A DNA stretch of 64,000 bases from Shinella granuli (GTDB taxonomy: Bacteria; Pseudomonadota; Alphaproteobacteria; Rhizobiales; Rhizobiaceae): assembly GCF_004341885.1 (NCBI RefSeq), contig NZ_SLVX01000004.1, forward strand, positions 280,718 to 344,717. Direction: 5' to 3'. The translations under genes and the position numbers were made by a program. Shown piece by piece: positions 27,806 to 37,204 of this stretch; the stretch's first letter is position 1; each line of letters starts with the position of its first letter. A model generated the notes under the pieces. It had not been told where the DNA came from, did no database searches, and saw only the letters and a list, made by a program, of their open reading frames with translations.

Positions 27806-28459
27806 ATGGCATCGGCACTCACGATCATCATCGCGGACGACCATCCGCTGTTCCGCGGCGCGCTGAAACAGGCGCTGACCGGAATGGCGGGCAATCCTGA
27901 CATTGTCGAAGCCGGCGATTTCGAGGCGGCGCGCAAGGCGGCCGCCGGCCATCCGAACGCCGACCTCATGCTGCTCGACCTCGCCATGCCCGGCGTCAGC
28001 GGCCTGTCCGGCCTTATCTCGCTGAGGGCCGAGTTCCAGAGCCTTCCCGTCGTCATCGTCTCGGCGAGCGACGATCCGGCCACCATCCGCCGGGCGCTCG
28101 ACCTCGGCGCCTCGGGTTTCATTTCCAAATCCGCCTCCATCGAGGACATCCGCGAGGGGATAGGCTCGGTGCTGGAGGGCAATATCTATACGCCCGGCGG
28201 CTATGTGCGCGGGCCGGAGCAGGACAGCGAGGTGGCGGACCTCATCGCACGGCTTCGCACGCTGACGCCCCAGCAGTCGCGCGTGCTCGCCATGCTCGCC
28301 GAAGGCCTGCTCAACAAGCAGATCGCCTATGAACTCGGCGTCTCCGAGGCGACCATCAAAGCGCATGTCTCGGCCATCCTTCTGAAGCTCAATGTCGACA
28401 GCCGCACCCAGGCGGTCATCCAGCTCGGCAAGATCGGCAGCGCCCAGGCCGCCGCCTGA
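27806..28459 (+). CDS. LuxR/NarL-type response regulator (CrbR-like)
   Basis: The 217-residue protein has a receiver domain (DDH at 11-13, phospho-Asp near 54 in LLDLAMPG, Ser/Thr near 85 in VSASD, Lys near 107 in ISKSA) and a C-terminal HTH of the LuxR class (LTPQQSRVLAMLAEGLLNKQIAYELGVSEATIKAHVS). It is convergent with the symporter-kinase, with three bases between the stops, and is very likely its DNA-binding partner. By analogy with CrbR it may activate acetyl-CoA synthetase in the acetate switch; that is inference. Confidence 0.92.
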   Translation: MASALTIIIADDHPLFRGALKQALTGMAGNPDIVEAGDFEAARKAAAGHPNADLMLLDLAMPGVSGLSGLISLRAEFQSLPVVIVSASDDPATIRRALDLGASGFISKSASIEDIREGIGSVLEGNIYTPGGYVRGPEQDSEVADLIARLRTLTPQQSRVLAMLAEGLLNKQIAYELGVSEATIKAHVSAILLKLNVDSRTQAVIQLGKIGSAQAAA

Positions 28460-28462
28460 CGC

Positions 28463-31400
28463 CTATTCCGCCGCTTCCCGCTGCGTCGTCGAAAGCTGCG
28501 TCAGCCAGGCCCGCATGGAGGCCGGACGGACGGGCTTGTTCTGCACGAGGATATTGTCGCGCTCGGCCTCGGCGCGCACGTCCGGCGTGCGGTCGGCGGT
28601 GACGAGCAGGGCCGGGACTTGCCGGCCGAGCGCCGCCCGGAGCTTTCCGATCGCGGCGATGCCGGTGCCGTCGTCGAGATGATAGTCGGCGATGACCGCA
28701 TCGAAGGTGGGGGTGCCGGCCGCGGCCAGCGCCTCGACCGCGGCCACCGATTCGGCGAGCGTCACCGTGCAGCCCCAGCCGGAGAGAAGCAGCCGCATGC
28801 CGTCGAGGATCTTCGGCTCGTTGTCGACGCAGAGGACACGCAGGCCCTTGAGCGGCTCCTCGCTTGCCGGCACCGCGGCCGGCTTGTCGGCGACGTGGCG
28901 GCTCGCGGCGGCATCGATGGGCACGCGCACCTTGAAGCTGGTGCCGCGCCCCGGCGTCGATTGCAGCTCGACCGGATGGGAGAGCACGCGCGAGATGCGG
29001 TCGACGATGGAAAGGCCGAGCCCGAGGCCCGGCGCCGTGCGCGCGCCCTCGTCGAGGCGAGCGAATTCCTTGAACACCGTGCGGAATTTCGAGGCGGGAA
29101 TGCCGATGCCGGAATCCAGCACCTGTATATAAGCGTGCCCGCCCTTGCGCCGGACGCCGACGAGGACCTTTCCCGAATTGGTGTATTTGATGGCGTTCGA
29201 GACGAGGTTCTGCACGACGCGGCGCAGGAGGTTCGGGTCGGTGCGGATGGCGAGCGAGGAGGGGAGCACGGTGAACTTCAGGTTCTTCGCCCGCGCCATG
29301 GGCGCAAAATCGGTCTCGATGCGTTTCAGGAGGTCCTTCAGCGGCACCGTCTGCACGCGCGGCTTCATCGCGCCGGTGTCGAGGCGGGAAATGTCGAGCA
29401 CGGCGCCGAGAATGGCCTCCACCGATTCCAGCGAGGAATCGATGTTGTGGATCATCTGGCGGTTCTCCGTCTCGCCGAGCCGTTCGACGAGGGAGGAGGA
29501 ATAGAGGCGGGCGGCGTTCAGCGGCTGGAGGATGTCGTGGCCGGCGGCCGCGAAGAAGCGCGTCTTGCTGATATTCGCCTCCTCGGCGGCCGCGCGCGCT
29601 TCGGCCAGCTCCGTGTTGACGCGGGTGAGCTCGGCGGTGCGCTGGGCGACGCGCTGTTCCAGCGTCTCGTTGACCTGTTTCAGCGCCCGGTCGGCCGCCA
29701 CGCGGTCAGTGATGTCGGTATAGGTGGAGACGAAGCCCTTTTCCGGCATGGCATTGGTGCGCACCTCGATGATGCGCTCGCCGCCGGAAAGCACCAGCGC
29801 GAAGGGCTCGTCGTAGGTCATGGTGCGCGTCACCGCGGCCTCGCGGTCTTCTTCCGCGATGTCGCCGCGCTCGATGAGGATTTCCACGATGTCGGCAAGC
29901 GGGAAGCCGACCTGGCCGACATATTCCGGCAGGTCGAGCAACTGGCGGAAGCGGCGGTTCCAGACGGTGAGGTTGCCGGCGCTGTCGAAGACGGCGATGC
30001 CCTGGTCCATCTGGCCGAGCGCGGTCTGCAGCATGTCCTGGTTGTATTGCAGCGCCTCGCTGGCCTGGTCGAGCAGCCAGTCCGTATCCGTCGGCGTGTC
30101 GTCGATGCGCTGGAGCACGAGCGACAGGACGAGGCGGGCCGAGGAGGAGCCGATGGCGCTGCCGAGCAGCTGTTCGGAAAAGTGCACGATGGCGGCATCG
30201 GCCGGCGAATTGTCCTCCAGCCAGCGGCCGACCTGCCGCTCATAGGTATGAAAGGAGCGCTGCATGCGCTCTTCGCCGAGATATTTGGCGATGGTGGTCT
30301 TCAGATCCTTGACCGTCACCTTGGTGCGTCGGCCGCGGAAGGCTCGTTCGAGACGCGGCTTGGAGCGGATGAAGGTGCCGGCCTGGAGCCGTTCCAGCGA
30401 GGTCGGGTTGCGGGTGAGCGAGCCGATGACATAGGCGCCGATATTCACCATCATGGCGAGCAGCGTGGCGTTGACCAGTGGGTCCGCGTTCTCGCCGGTG
30501 AAGATGGTCGCACCGGGAAACAGGAAGCCGAGCACCGTTTCGGCGATATAGGCATTGTCGGCGACGCCGATACTCGGCAGGAAGAGCAGGTAGGCCCACA
30601 CGACGAGGCCGGAGATCATGCCGGCCATGGCGCCGCGGGCATTGGCATTGCGCCAGAAGAGGCCGCCGAGCAGCGTCGGGGCGACCTGCGCCGCCGCGGC
30701 GAAGGCGAGCAGGCCCATCGAGGCGAGGCCGGCATTGGCGGTCGCGGCGCGATAATAGGCATAGCCCAGCAGCAGCACGAAGAAGATCGCGAGCCGCCGG
30801 ATGCGCAGCAGCATGCGCGACAGGTCGTCCTGCTGCTCGACGCCGCCGATGAGGTTGCGCCGCAGCACGACGGGGATGACGATGTCGTTCGACACCATGA
30901 TGGAGAGCGCCACCGAGGCGACGATGACCATGGCGGTGGCGGCGGAGAACCCGCCGATGAAGGCGATGAGCGTCAGGACGGGCTGGTCGAGCGCGAAGGG
31001 CAGCGTCAGCACATAGAGATCGGCATCGCCCTGGCCGTTGAAGGTGAGCACGCCGCCGATGGCGACGGGCAGCACGAAGAGGTTGATGGCGACGAGGTAG
31101 AGCGGGAAGAGGATGCCCGCCATGCGCAGCTCGCCCGCCGTGCGGTTCTCCACCACCGTGACGTGGAACTGGCGCGGCAGCATGACGATGGCGAAGGCGG
31201 ACAGCACGATGAGCAGGATCCAGCGCGCGACCGGCGTTTCATAGGTCAGCGCCTGCATGACGCGCTCGTTCTCCGCCGCGCGCTGCCAGAGGTCGCCGAG
31301 CCCGTCGAACATGAAGAAGATGACGTAGATGCCGACGGAGGCGATGGCGACGAGCTTGACCAGCGATTCCATCGAGATGGCGAGGATGAGGCCGTCCTGG

Positions 31401-31963
31401 TGCTCGGTGGCGTCCGTGTGGCGCGTGCCGAAGACGATGGCAAAGCAGGCGAGGAACAGCGTGACGACCAGCGGCAGGTCGATGAGGCCGCCGGACGCGG
31501 CAATGCCGAAGCCGGTCGTATCGACCATGGCCGAGACGGAGCTCGAGACGGCCTTCAGCTGAAGCGCGATATAGGGAATGTAGCCGATCAGCGAGATGAG
31601 GGCGACGACGGCGGCAACGCCGGGATTCTTGCCATAGCGCGCGGCGACGAAGTCGGCGATCGAGGTGAGGCGCTCGGATTTGGCCAGCGTCACGATGCGG
31701 CGCAGGAGCGGCATGCCGAGCGTGAACATCAGGATCGGGCCGATATAGATGCCGGCAAATTCGAGGCCATTGGTCGTGGCGAGGCCCACGCCGCCGAAAT
31801 AGGTCCAGGAGGTGCAGTAGATGGCAAGGCTCAGCGCATAGACCAGCGGCCGGCCCTTCGATGTGCGGCCGGTGCGTTTTGCCTTCCGGTCGCCGTAACT
31901 TGCAACCGCGAAGAGCAGGAGCAGATAGGCGAGCGCCAAGGCGAATATCAGCGAGCCCGGCAT
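28463..31963 (-). CDS. Sodium/solute-symporter-domain hybrid sensor kinase (CrbS-like)
   Basis: From ATG 31963 (GGGAGGAAGC upstream) the protein is 1166 residues. The first ~520 are a 13-helix SSS/SLC5 domain with YCTSWTYFGGVGLATTNG and FAGIYIGP. A PAS domain (GQMDQGIAVFDSAGNLTVWN) follows, then HisKA with FFAAAGHDILQPLNAAR, an ATPase domain (NLVSNAIKY, DSGIGIP) and a C-terminal receiver (VLCVDNEPKI, phospho-Asp in VIADYHLDD). This order matches the CrbS acetate-sensing family and CbrA-type sensors. Whether the symporter part transports or only senses is unknown. A longer start at 32095 is disfavoured. Confidence 0.92.
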   Translation of the reverse strand: MPGSLIFALALAYLLLLFAVASYGDRKAKRTGRTSKGRPLVYALSLAIYCTSWTYFGGVGLATTNGLEFAGIYIGPILMFTLGMPLLRRIVTLAKSERLTSIADFVAARYGKNPGVAAVVALISLIGYIPYIALQLKAVSSSVSAMVDTTGFGIAASGGLIDLPLVVTLFLACFAIVFGTRHTDATEHQDGLILAISMESLVKLVAIASVGIYVIFFMFDGLGDLWQRAAENERVMQALTYETPVARWILLIVLSAFAIVMLPRQFHVTVVENRTAGELRMAGILFPLYLVAINLFVLPVAIGGVLTFNGQGDADLYVLTLPFALDQPVLTLIAFIGGFSAATAMVIVASVALSIMVSNDIVIPVVLRRNLIGGVEQQDDLSRMLLRIRRLAIFFVLLLGYAYYRAATANAGLASMGLLAFAAAAQVAPTLLGGLFWRNANARGAMAGMISGLVVWAYLLFLPSIGVADNAYIAETVLGFLFPGATIFTGENADPLVNATLLAMMVNIGAYVIGSLTRNPTSLERLQAGTFIRSKPRLERAFRGRRTKVTVKDLKTTIAKYLGEERMQRSFHTYERQVGRWLEDNSPADAAIVHFSEQLLGSAIGSSSARLVLSLVLQRIDDTPTDTDWLLDQASEALQYNQDMLQTALGQMDQGIAVFDSAGNLTVWNRRFRQLLDLPEYVGQVGFPLADIVEILIERGDIAEEDREAAVTRTMTYDEPFALVLSGGERIIEVRTNAMPEKGFVSTYTDITDRVAADRALKQVNETLEQRVAQRTAELTRVNTELAEARAAAEEANISKTRFFAAAGHDILQPLNAARLYSSSLVERLGETENRQMIHNIDSSLESVEAILGAVLDISRLDTGAMKPRVQTVPLKDLLKRIETDFAPMARAKNLKFTVLPSSLAIRTDPNLLRRVVQNLVSNAIKYTNSGKVLVGVRRKGGHAYIQVLDSGIGIPASKFRTVFKEFARLDEGARTAPGLGLGLSIVDRISRVLSHPVELQSTPGRGTSFKVRVPIDAAASRHVADKPAAVPASEEPLKGLRVLCVDNEPKILDGMRLLLSGWGCTVTLAESVAAVEALAAAGTPTFDAVIADYHLDDGTGIAAIGKLRAALGRQVPALLVTADRTPDVRAEAERDNILVQNKPVRPASMRAWLTQLSTTQREAAE

Positions 31964-32148
31964 GCTTCCTCCCGCAGTCCTTCGGCCTTTCGGTCGAGAA
32001 TAGGCCAAAGCGGACGGGAAGGAAATTGCGTCGAAGGTCGAGGATGAAAAGGACCGGTGCGTAAACTCCCGGATATTGACGGACCGCAGTTCCATCCCGG
32101 TAAAAACTACACTAGGTTGCTCAGGCTTTGCAGCAACAGGAGACCCTC

Positions 32149-32589
32149 ATGCTCAATGAGTTCAAGGCGTTTATCGCCCGCGGCAATGTCATGGACCTCG
32201 CCGTGGGTGTCATCATCGGTGCAGCCTTCAACAAGATCGTCGAATCCGTCGTCAATGACCTCGTCATGCCGATCGTCGGTGCCTTGACCGGGGGCGGTTT
32301 CGACTTTTCCAACTACTTCCTGCCACTGTCGAGTAACGTGACGGCCTCGTCGCTTGCCGCCGCCCGCGAGCAGGGCGCCGTGTTCGCCTATGGCAGCTTC
32401 ATCACCGTGTTCATCAATTTCCTCATCCTCGCCTGGATCATCTTCCTGATGATCAAGGGCGTGAACCGCATGCGCGCGTCGCTGGAGAAGGAAAAGGCCG
32501 CCGGTGCCGCCGAGCCCGCACCGCCGCCGGAAGACGTGCTGCTGCTCACCGAGATCCGCGACCTCCTGAAGAGCCGCCCGGTCGCCTGA
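32149..32589 (+). CDS. mscL: Large-conductance mechanosensitive channel
   Basis: The 146-residue protein is a typical Msc[25 protein letters not shown] at the N-terminal amphipathic helix and first membrane helix, a periplasmic loop of about 40 residues, second helix [19 protein letters not shown], and a C-terminal helix ending [10 protein letters not shown]. It opens under high membrane tension to release solutes during osmotic downshock. AGGAG precedes the ATG at 32149; an upstream in-frame ATG is less favoured. A strong terminator follows. Confidence 0.95.
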   Translation: MLNEFKAFIARGNVMDLAVGVIIGAAFNKIVESVVNDLVMPIVGALTGGGFDFSNYFLPLSSNVTASSLAAAREQGAVFAYGSFITVFINFLILAWIIFLMIKGVNRMRASLEKEKAAGAAEPAPPPEDVLLLTEIRDLLKSRPVA

Positions 32590-32613
32590 AGCATCCGGAG
32601 CTGATTTTATACG

Positions 32614-32638
32614 AAAGGCCCGGTTCGCCGGGCCTTTT
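32614..32638. terminator. Bidirectional terminator between mscL and a convergent gene
   Basis: AAAGGCCCGG and CCGGGCCTTT form a perfect 10-base-pair stem with a TTCG loop. It overlaps the last stop codon of the gene at 32637. Confidence 0.85.
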
Positions 32639-33524
32639 AGGGTGCGGGCCAGCCCGTCGTGCGGGCCTCTTCGAGCGTGGCGAGAAGGGCAGCGGCCGGC
32701 GAAAGCCCGAGCCGTTCGGCCTGGCGCGAAAGCCAGCCGGCATGCACCAGGCGGATTTCGACGGGAATGCGCTCGATGCCGAGCGCGACGGCTGCCGCCG
32801 TGCGGTGCTTGCCGTTGGTATGGCGGACGAGACGGCCCTCGGCGTCGATCGCCACGCCGATATCGCGCTCGGCAAGATCCTGCCAGAGCGTGCGCGTCCA
32901 GCGGTGGCGCCGGCCGGTCTGGCCGCGCAGGCCCAGATCGGAATGCGGCACGATGCCGTTCTTCTCGATATCGGCGATCAGCGCCAGGTAATATTCGAAG
33001 AAATTGTCGAGCTTTTCGATCGTGTCGATGGCGATGCGGTTGCGCTTGACCGTCGCGCCGTCCTTGATGCGCCTGGCATAGGCCTGGTAGCGCGCGCCTG
33101 CGCGAAAATCCTGCCGCGTCTCGATGAGTTCGACGATCTCCGTATGGGAGGAGGACTTTTCGAGCGGCTCGACGATACGGCTCCAGTCGCTGCCGTCGAG
33201 GAAGTGCGTGCCGATCCAGCGGAGCCGCCCGCGATCGGAAATATTGTCGCGCAGCCGCGTGGTCAGGTGCCCGGTCGCGATGGGAATGACCAGTTGTTCG
33301 CCGAAATGGAAATGGGCCTGGGCGGCGAGGATGGCCGGGCCGCCCTCGCGATCGAGCCGACGGACCGCGCGGTTGAATCGCCCGGTGAAACCGATATGCG
33401 CCGCCACGAAGTCGCGCATCGGCACCAGGTCGAGCGCCCTCTGGAGGAGCGAGGGTGCAGGCGGCCGCGCGCGGGGCGGGCTCCGTTCATAGACCGGTCG
33501 TGGAAATGTCTGCTGGTCCGCCAA
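32637..33524 (-). CDS. Hypothetical protein with ParB/Srx-like fold signature
   Basis: The 295-residue protein has no clear family name. Near residues 215-260 it reads DIGVAIDAEGRLVRHTNGKHRTAAAVALGIERIPVEIRLVH in pieces, the hallmark of ParB/sulfiredoxin-like domains: strand, Gly-Lys-His-Arg at the phosphate loop, helix with AAA, then IPVEI. The N-terminal 200 residues are mostly helical with many Arg and Tyr. It has no partner genes and is bounded by terminators. Such ParB-like domains occur in nucleases, kinases and phosphotransferases; the activity here is open. Confidence 0.6.
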   Translation of the reverse strand: MADQQTFPRPVYERSPPRARPPAPSLLQRALDLVPMRDFVAAHIGFTGRFNRAVRRLDREGGPAILAAQAHFHFGEQLVIPIATGHLTTRLRDNISDRGRLRWIGTHFLDGSDWSRIVEPLEKSSSHTEIVELIETRQDFRAGARYQAYARRIKDGATVKRNRIAIDTIEKLDNFFEYYLALIADIEKNGIVPHSDLGLRGQTGRRHRWTRTLWQDLAERDIGVAIDAEGRLVRHTNGKHRTAAAVALGIERIPVEIRLVHAGWLSRQAERLGLSPAAALLATLEEARTTGWPAP

Positions 33525-33646
33525 CCTGAACTCGAGTCCGTTCCCGATAGCCGCCGGCGCAAGAGGTGGCCGGCGGCGGCGTCATCCATGGCAAATAAAC
33601 GAGGGTTTGCAAAGTCGCGAGGATCGGGGGCGCCGTTGCCGGCCGG

Positions 33647-33670
33647 AAAACCCGGATATTTCCGGGTTTT
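33647..33670. terminator. Terminator downstream of aruI
   Basis: AAAACCCGGA and TCCGGGTTTT form a 10-base-pair stem around TATT, about 60 bases after the aruI stop on the minus strand. Confidence 0.75.
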
Positions 33671-33732
33671 CGCGCTGTCGAGCCGCCGAGGGCGGCGCGC
33701 GGCGACGGCACGGATCCCTTGCCGGCCGCGAA

Positions 33733-35340
33733 TCAGGCCGTCGCGCCGGCCGTCTTCGTCTGGTGGATCTCGATGAGGCTCGGGCCCATGCGGTCACCTG
33801 CCTTCTCCAGCGCGGCCGGCAGGTCGCGCACGTCGGCGAGGCGTTCGGAGGGCACGCCATAGGCGGTGCCGATGGCGATGAAGTCGGGCGCGGAAGGTTT
33901 GACGCCTTCCGGCGTGATGCCGGCCTCGACCATGTAGTTCTCGATCTCCTGGTAGCCGTCATTGTTCCAGACGAGGAAGACGACGCGGGCGCCGGCATCC
34001 GCCGCCGAGCCGATCTCCGACAGCGAGAACTGCAGGCCGCCGTCGCCGACGAGGCAGACGATCGGCGCATCGGGCTCGGCAAGGGCCGCACCGACGGCGG
34101 CGGGCGGGGCGAAGCCGAGCGCGCCGTAGCCGGTGGCGGCATTGAACCAGCTACGCGGGCGCGGCGCGTCGCAATAGTAGTTGCCGGCATAGACGGCCTG
34201 GGTGGAATCCCCGACGATGATCGCCTTCGGCAGCGTGCGCCAGATGGCATCGATGACGCCGATTTCCGCCTGCATCTTCGCCGTCAGCTCGTTCCAGGCG
34301 CCCTTGCGGGCCGTTTCGGCGCGCGCCGCCCCGTTGCTTGTCGCCTTGTGGCCTTCGAGGAAGCCGAGCATGCCGGCCGCCGCCGTCTTGGCGCTGGAGA
34401 AGATCGAAAGGCCCGATTGCGGCGTGCGGGCGAGCTGGGCGGCGTCGATATCGATGCGGATCAGCGATTTCAGCCGCGGGAAGCCGTTGTCGACATTGAT
34501 GTCGTAGTCCGTCGGGCCGAATTCCGTGCCGAAGGCGACGACGAGGTCGGCATCGGCAAGCAGCCGGCGCACCGCCTTGAGGCTGGGGCTGGCCGGCACG
34601 CGCAGCGGATGGCCGGCGAGCATGCCGCGGGCGTTGACCGTGGTGACGACTGGTGCGCCGATCCACTCGGCAAGCGCGCGGATCTCGTCTTCCGCCGTCA
34701 CCGCGCCGCCGCCGGCGAGGATGACGGGGCGCGAGGCATTGGTGCACAGGATGGTGGCGTGCTGCAGGGTTTCCGCATCGGCGCGCGGGCGCGTGGCGAC
34801 CGCGGCGGGGAAGTTTCCGGTTTCGATGGGCTTCGCCATCACGTCGGTCGGGATTTCGATATGCACCGGACCGGGGCGGCCGGAGAGCAGCACGGCGAAG
34901 GCGCGTTCCACGACGAGCGGCAGGTCGGCGGGATTGAGCAGCGTGTGCGAATAGAGGGCGAGCGTCTTCATCATGCCCTGCTGGTCGGGCAGCTCGTGCA
35001 GCAGGCCACGGCCGTGGCCAAGCGAATCGCGCCGGTTGACGCCGGAAATGACCAGCATGGGCACGGAATCCTGCCGCGCCTGCGCCATCGCCGTGATGGT
35101 GTTGGTAAGGCCCGGGCCGGTGATGACCAGCGCGACGCCCGGCTTGCCGGAAACGCGGGCATATCCATCCGCCATGAAGCCGGCGCCCTGTTCGTGGCGC
35201 GGCGTGATATGGCGGATCTTCGAGGCGGCAAGGCCCCGGTAGAGCTCGACCGTGTGCACGCCCGGAATGCCGAACACCACCTCGACGCCGTTCGCCTCCA
35301 GGAGGTCGACCAGGACTTCCCCGACGGTTTTCGTGCTCAT
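33733..35340 (-). CDS. aruI: Thiamine-diphosphate-dependent 5-guanidino-2-oxopentanoate decarboxylase (AruI-like)
   Basis: The 535-residue protein is a ThDP enzyme of the acetolactate-synthase superfamily: catalytic Glu in ITPRHEQGAGFMADGYAR (near residue 50), central FGTEFGPTDY, and the diphosphate/Mg motif GDGGLQFSLSEI with NNDGYQEI near residue 435. It overlaps the preceding aminotransferase by four bases. An aminotransferase plus this decarboxylase is the arginine transaminase pathway: arginine to 2-ketoarginine, then to 4-guanidinobutyraldehyde. Assignment rests on this pairing; another 2-oxoacid is possible. Confidence 0.8.
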   Translation of the reverse strand: MSTKTVGEVLVDLLEANGVEVVFGIPGVHTVELYRGLAASKIRHITPRHEQGAGFMADGYARVSGKPGVALVITGPGLTNTITAMAQARQDSVPMLVISGVNRRDSLGHGRGLLHELPDQQGMMKTLALYSHTLLNPADLPLVVERAFAVLLSGRPGPVHIEIPTDVMAKPIETGNFPAAVATRPRADAETLQHATILCTNASRPVILAGGGAVTAEDEIRALAEWIGAPVVTTVNARGMLAGHPLRVPASPSLKAVRRLLADADLVVAFGTEFGPTDYDINVDNGFPRLKSLIRIDIDAAQLARTPQSGLSIFSSAKTAAAGMLGFLEGHKATSNGAARAETARKGAWNELTAKMQAEIGVIDAIWRTLPKAIIVGDSTQAVYAGNYYCDAPRPRSWFNAATGYGALGFAPPAAVGAALAEPDAPIVCLVGDGGLQFSLSEIGSAADAGARVVFLVWNNDGYQEIENYMVEAGITPEGVKPSAPDFIAIGTAYGVPSERLADVRDLPAALEKAGDRMGPSLIEIHQTKTAGATA

Positions 35341-36527
35341 GCGCGGCGCTCCTTCGGCATGGTGGAACGGGTGGCGAGCGCGGTGATGCGCCGGCAGGCC
35401 TCGTCGATATGGGCATCGGGCACGGTGAGGCTGAGGCGGATGAAGCCTTCCGCCTCCTCGCCGAAGGAGGAACCCGGCATGACCGCGACACGTTCCTCGC
35501 GCAGGAGCGCCCAGGCGAAATCCTCACCGCTCATGCCCGTTTCGGAAACGTCGACGACGATGAACATGCCGGCCTCCGGCGGCAGCGGCACGAGGCCGGG
35601 CGCCCGCGACAGGGCGTCGGCGAAGCGGGCGGCGCGCGCCTTGTAGCTCTGGCGCATCGTCGCGGCGGTCGAGATCGGGTTGTCGAGCGCATAGGCCGTC
35701 ATGTCGGCGATGAAGGGCTGGCCGCCGAACAGCATCGTCTCGGAAACCGAGAGCAGCCGCGTGCAGAATTCCGCCGGGCCGATCGCCCAGCCGCTGCGGA
35801 AACCCGGCGCGGCATGCGATTTCGAGATGGAGGAGACGACGATGGTGCGCTCGGCAAGGTCGGGATTGTCGAAGGGCGAGGCGAAGGTCGCGCCGAAGAC
35901 GAGCTCTTCATAGACCTCGTCGCAGACGATCCACAGGTCGTGCCTGCGGCAGACGGCGCCGATCTCGGCAACCTCCGCGGCGCTCAGCACCGCGCCGGTC
36001 GGGTTGTGCGGCGTGTTGAGCAACAGCACCCGGCAGGCCGGCGTGATGGCGGCTTCGAGGTCGGCCGCCTTCATGTGGAAGCCGTTTTCCGGGCGCAGCG
36101 GCACGGCGATGCGCTCGGCGCCGGTCGCGCGGATGACGCCCTCGTAGGTCGCATAGAGCGGGTCGCCGACGAGCACCGCATCGCCCGCCTCCACGAGGCC
36201 GAGCATGACGGCGAAGAGGGCGGTCTGGGTGCCGGGGAAACAGAGCACGTTGGCGACGGTGACGTCGCTGCGGCGCTTCCGGTACTTGCGCACCAGCGCG
36301 TCGACCACGGAAGGTTCGCCGCGGCCGTTGGAATAGCGGTAGCGGCCGGCATGCATGCTGCGCACGGCCTCCGCCAGCAGCGCCGGGTCCGGCGGCACGT
36401 CCGGCTCGCCGATGGTCAGCTCGATGACGTCCTCGCCTTCGGCCTTCATGCGCCGCGCTTCGGCATGGATGGCCCATTTTTCAGAGCCGAGATTGGCAAG
36501 CCGATCTGTGATGGATGCATAGCGCAT
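35337..36527 (-). CDS. aruH: PLP-dependent aminotransferase, arginine:pyruvate transaminase-like (AruH)
   Basis: The 396-residue class I/II aminotransferase has the PLP Lys in SSISKSHAAPGFRSGW near residue 235, NTPHNPTGAVLS near 175 and the C-terminal substrate Arg in FIRLSLTVPD. A GGAGG site seven bases before ATG 36527 sets the start over the ATG at 36542. Coupled by overlap to AruI, it would transaminate arginine with pyruvate. Divergent regulation is likely through the adjacent TetR gene. Confidence 0.82.
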   Translation of the reverse strand: MRYASITDRLANLGSEKWAIHAEARRMKAEGEDVIELTIGEPDVPPDPALLAEAVRSMHAGRYRYSNGRGEPSVVDALVRKYRKRRSDVTVANVLCFPGTQTALFAVMLGLVEAGDAVLVGDPLYATYEGVIRATGAERIAVPLRPENGFHMKAADLEAAITPACRVLLLNTPHNPTGAVLSAAEVAEIGAVCRRHDLWIVCDEVYEELVFGATFASPFDNPDLAERTIVVSSISKSHAAPGFRSGWAIGPAEFCTRLLSVSETMLFGGQPFIADMTAYALDNPISTAATMRQSYKARAARFADALSRAPGLVPLPPEAGMFIVVDVSETGMSGEDFAWALLREERVAVMPGSSFGEEAEGFIRLSLTVPDAHIDEACRRITALATRSTMPKERRA

Positions 36528-36555
36528 GGCCGTCCTCCGCATTATAGGATGTCGT

Positions 36556-37194
36556 TTAGTGATCAGCGCCCGTGGCGTCGACTGGTCTCAGGCGCAGCCC
36601 GAGCAGGGTTTCGATCGAGGTCAGCGCGATCTCGACGAGCTCGCTTTCCCCGAAAAGCTCGCCGGCCAGGCAGCCTTCCAGCCAGAGGCCGTCGAGCAGG
36701 CCGTTGATCGCGATGGCGAGCCTGCGGCAGCGTTCCGGCGAGGCATCCTCGCCGCGCGCGGCAAGGAAGTCGCCGAGCAGGCCCTCCAGCGCGTTGCGGA
36801 AGCTCAGATAGCCCTCGCGGTGGATGGCGGCGAGTTCCGGATCGACGCTGACGCGGCTGATGAAGGAGGCCCAGAGCGAGAGGCTGCGGCTGTTGGCGAC
36901 GGGTTCCGTCAGGTTGATGACGATGAAGTCGCGCAGCCGCGTTTCCGGATCGCCCGTCACCCGCTCGGCCTTTTCGGTGAGCCGGGCGATGACGATCCGG
37001 TAGGCTTCCTGCAGGATGTGCTCCTTGGACTGGAAGTAATGCCGGATGAGGCCGGCCGTCACGCCCGCCTTGATGGCGATCTGCCGGACCGTCGCGCCCT
37101 GCAGGCCGTATTCCGCGATGCAGTCGAGCGTCGCCTCGATCAGGTCGTGGCGGCGTTCGGCCTCGGGAGCGCGATGGAAGGTCCGGCGGGCCAT
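36556..37194 (-). CDS. TetR-family regulator (BetI-like)
   Basis: The 212-residue regulator begins MARRTFHRAPEAERRHDLIEA and has the TetR HTH TVRQIAIKAGVTAGLIRHYFQSKEHIL within residues 35-61. The C-terminal domain (SLSLWASFISRVSVDPELAAIHR) resembles the BetI C-terminal ligand domain. It lies between the aminotransferase and the deiminase-like gene on the same strand with short gaps, so it probably controls this catabolic operon and perhaps the divergent transporter. The ligand could be arginine or a downstream metabolite. Confidence 0.9.
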   Translation of the reverse strand: MARRTFHRAPEAERRHDLIEATLDCIAEYGLQGATVRQIAIKAGVTAGLIRHYFQSKEHILQEAYRIVIARLTEKAERVTGDPETRLRDFIVINLTEPVANSRSLSLWASFISRVSVDPELAAIHREGYLSFRNALEGLLGDFLAARGEDASPERCRRLAIAINGLLDGLWLEGCLAGELFGESELVEIALTSIETLLGLRLRPVDATGADH

Positions 37195-37204
37195 GGTTCC
37201 CTCG

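Noticed and set aside
28619..32047. 1142-codon open frame antisense to the symporter-kinase
   Set aside because: Arg/Glu/His-rich shadow translation with no motifs; the sense protein has complete domains.
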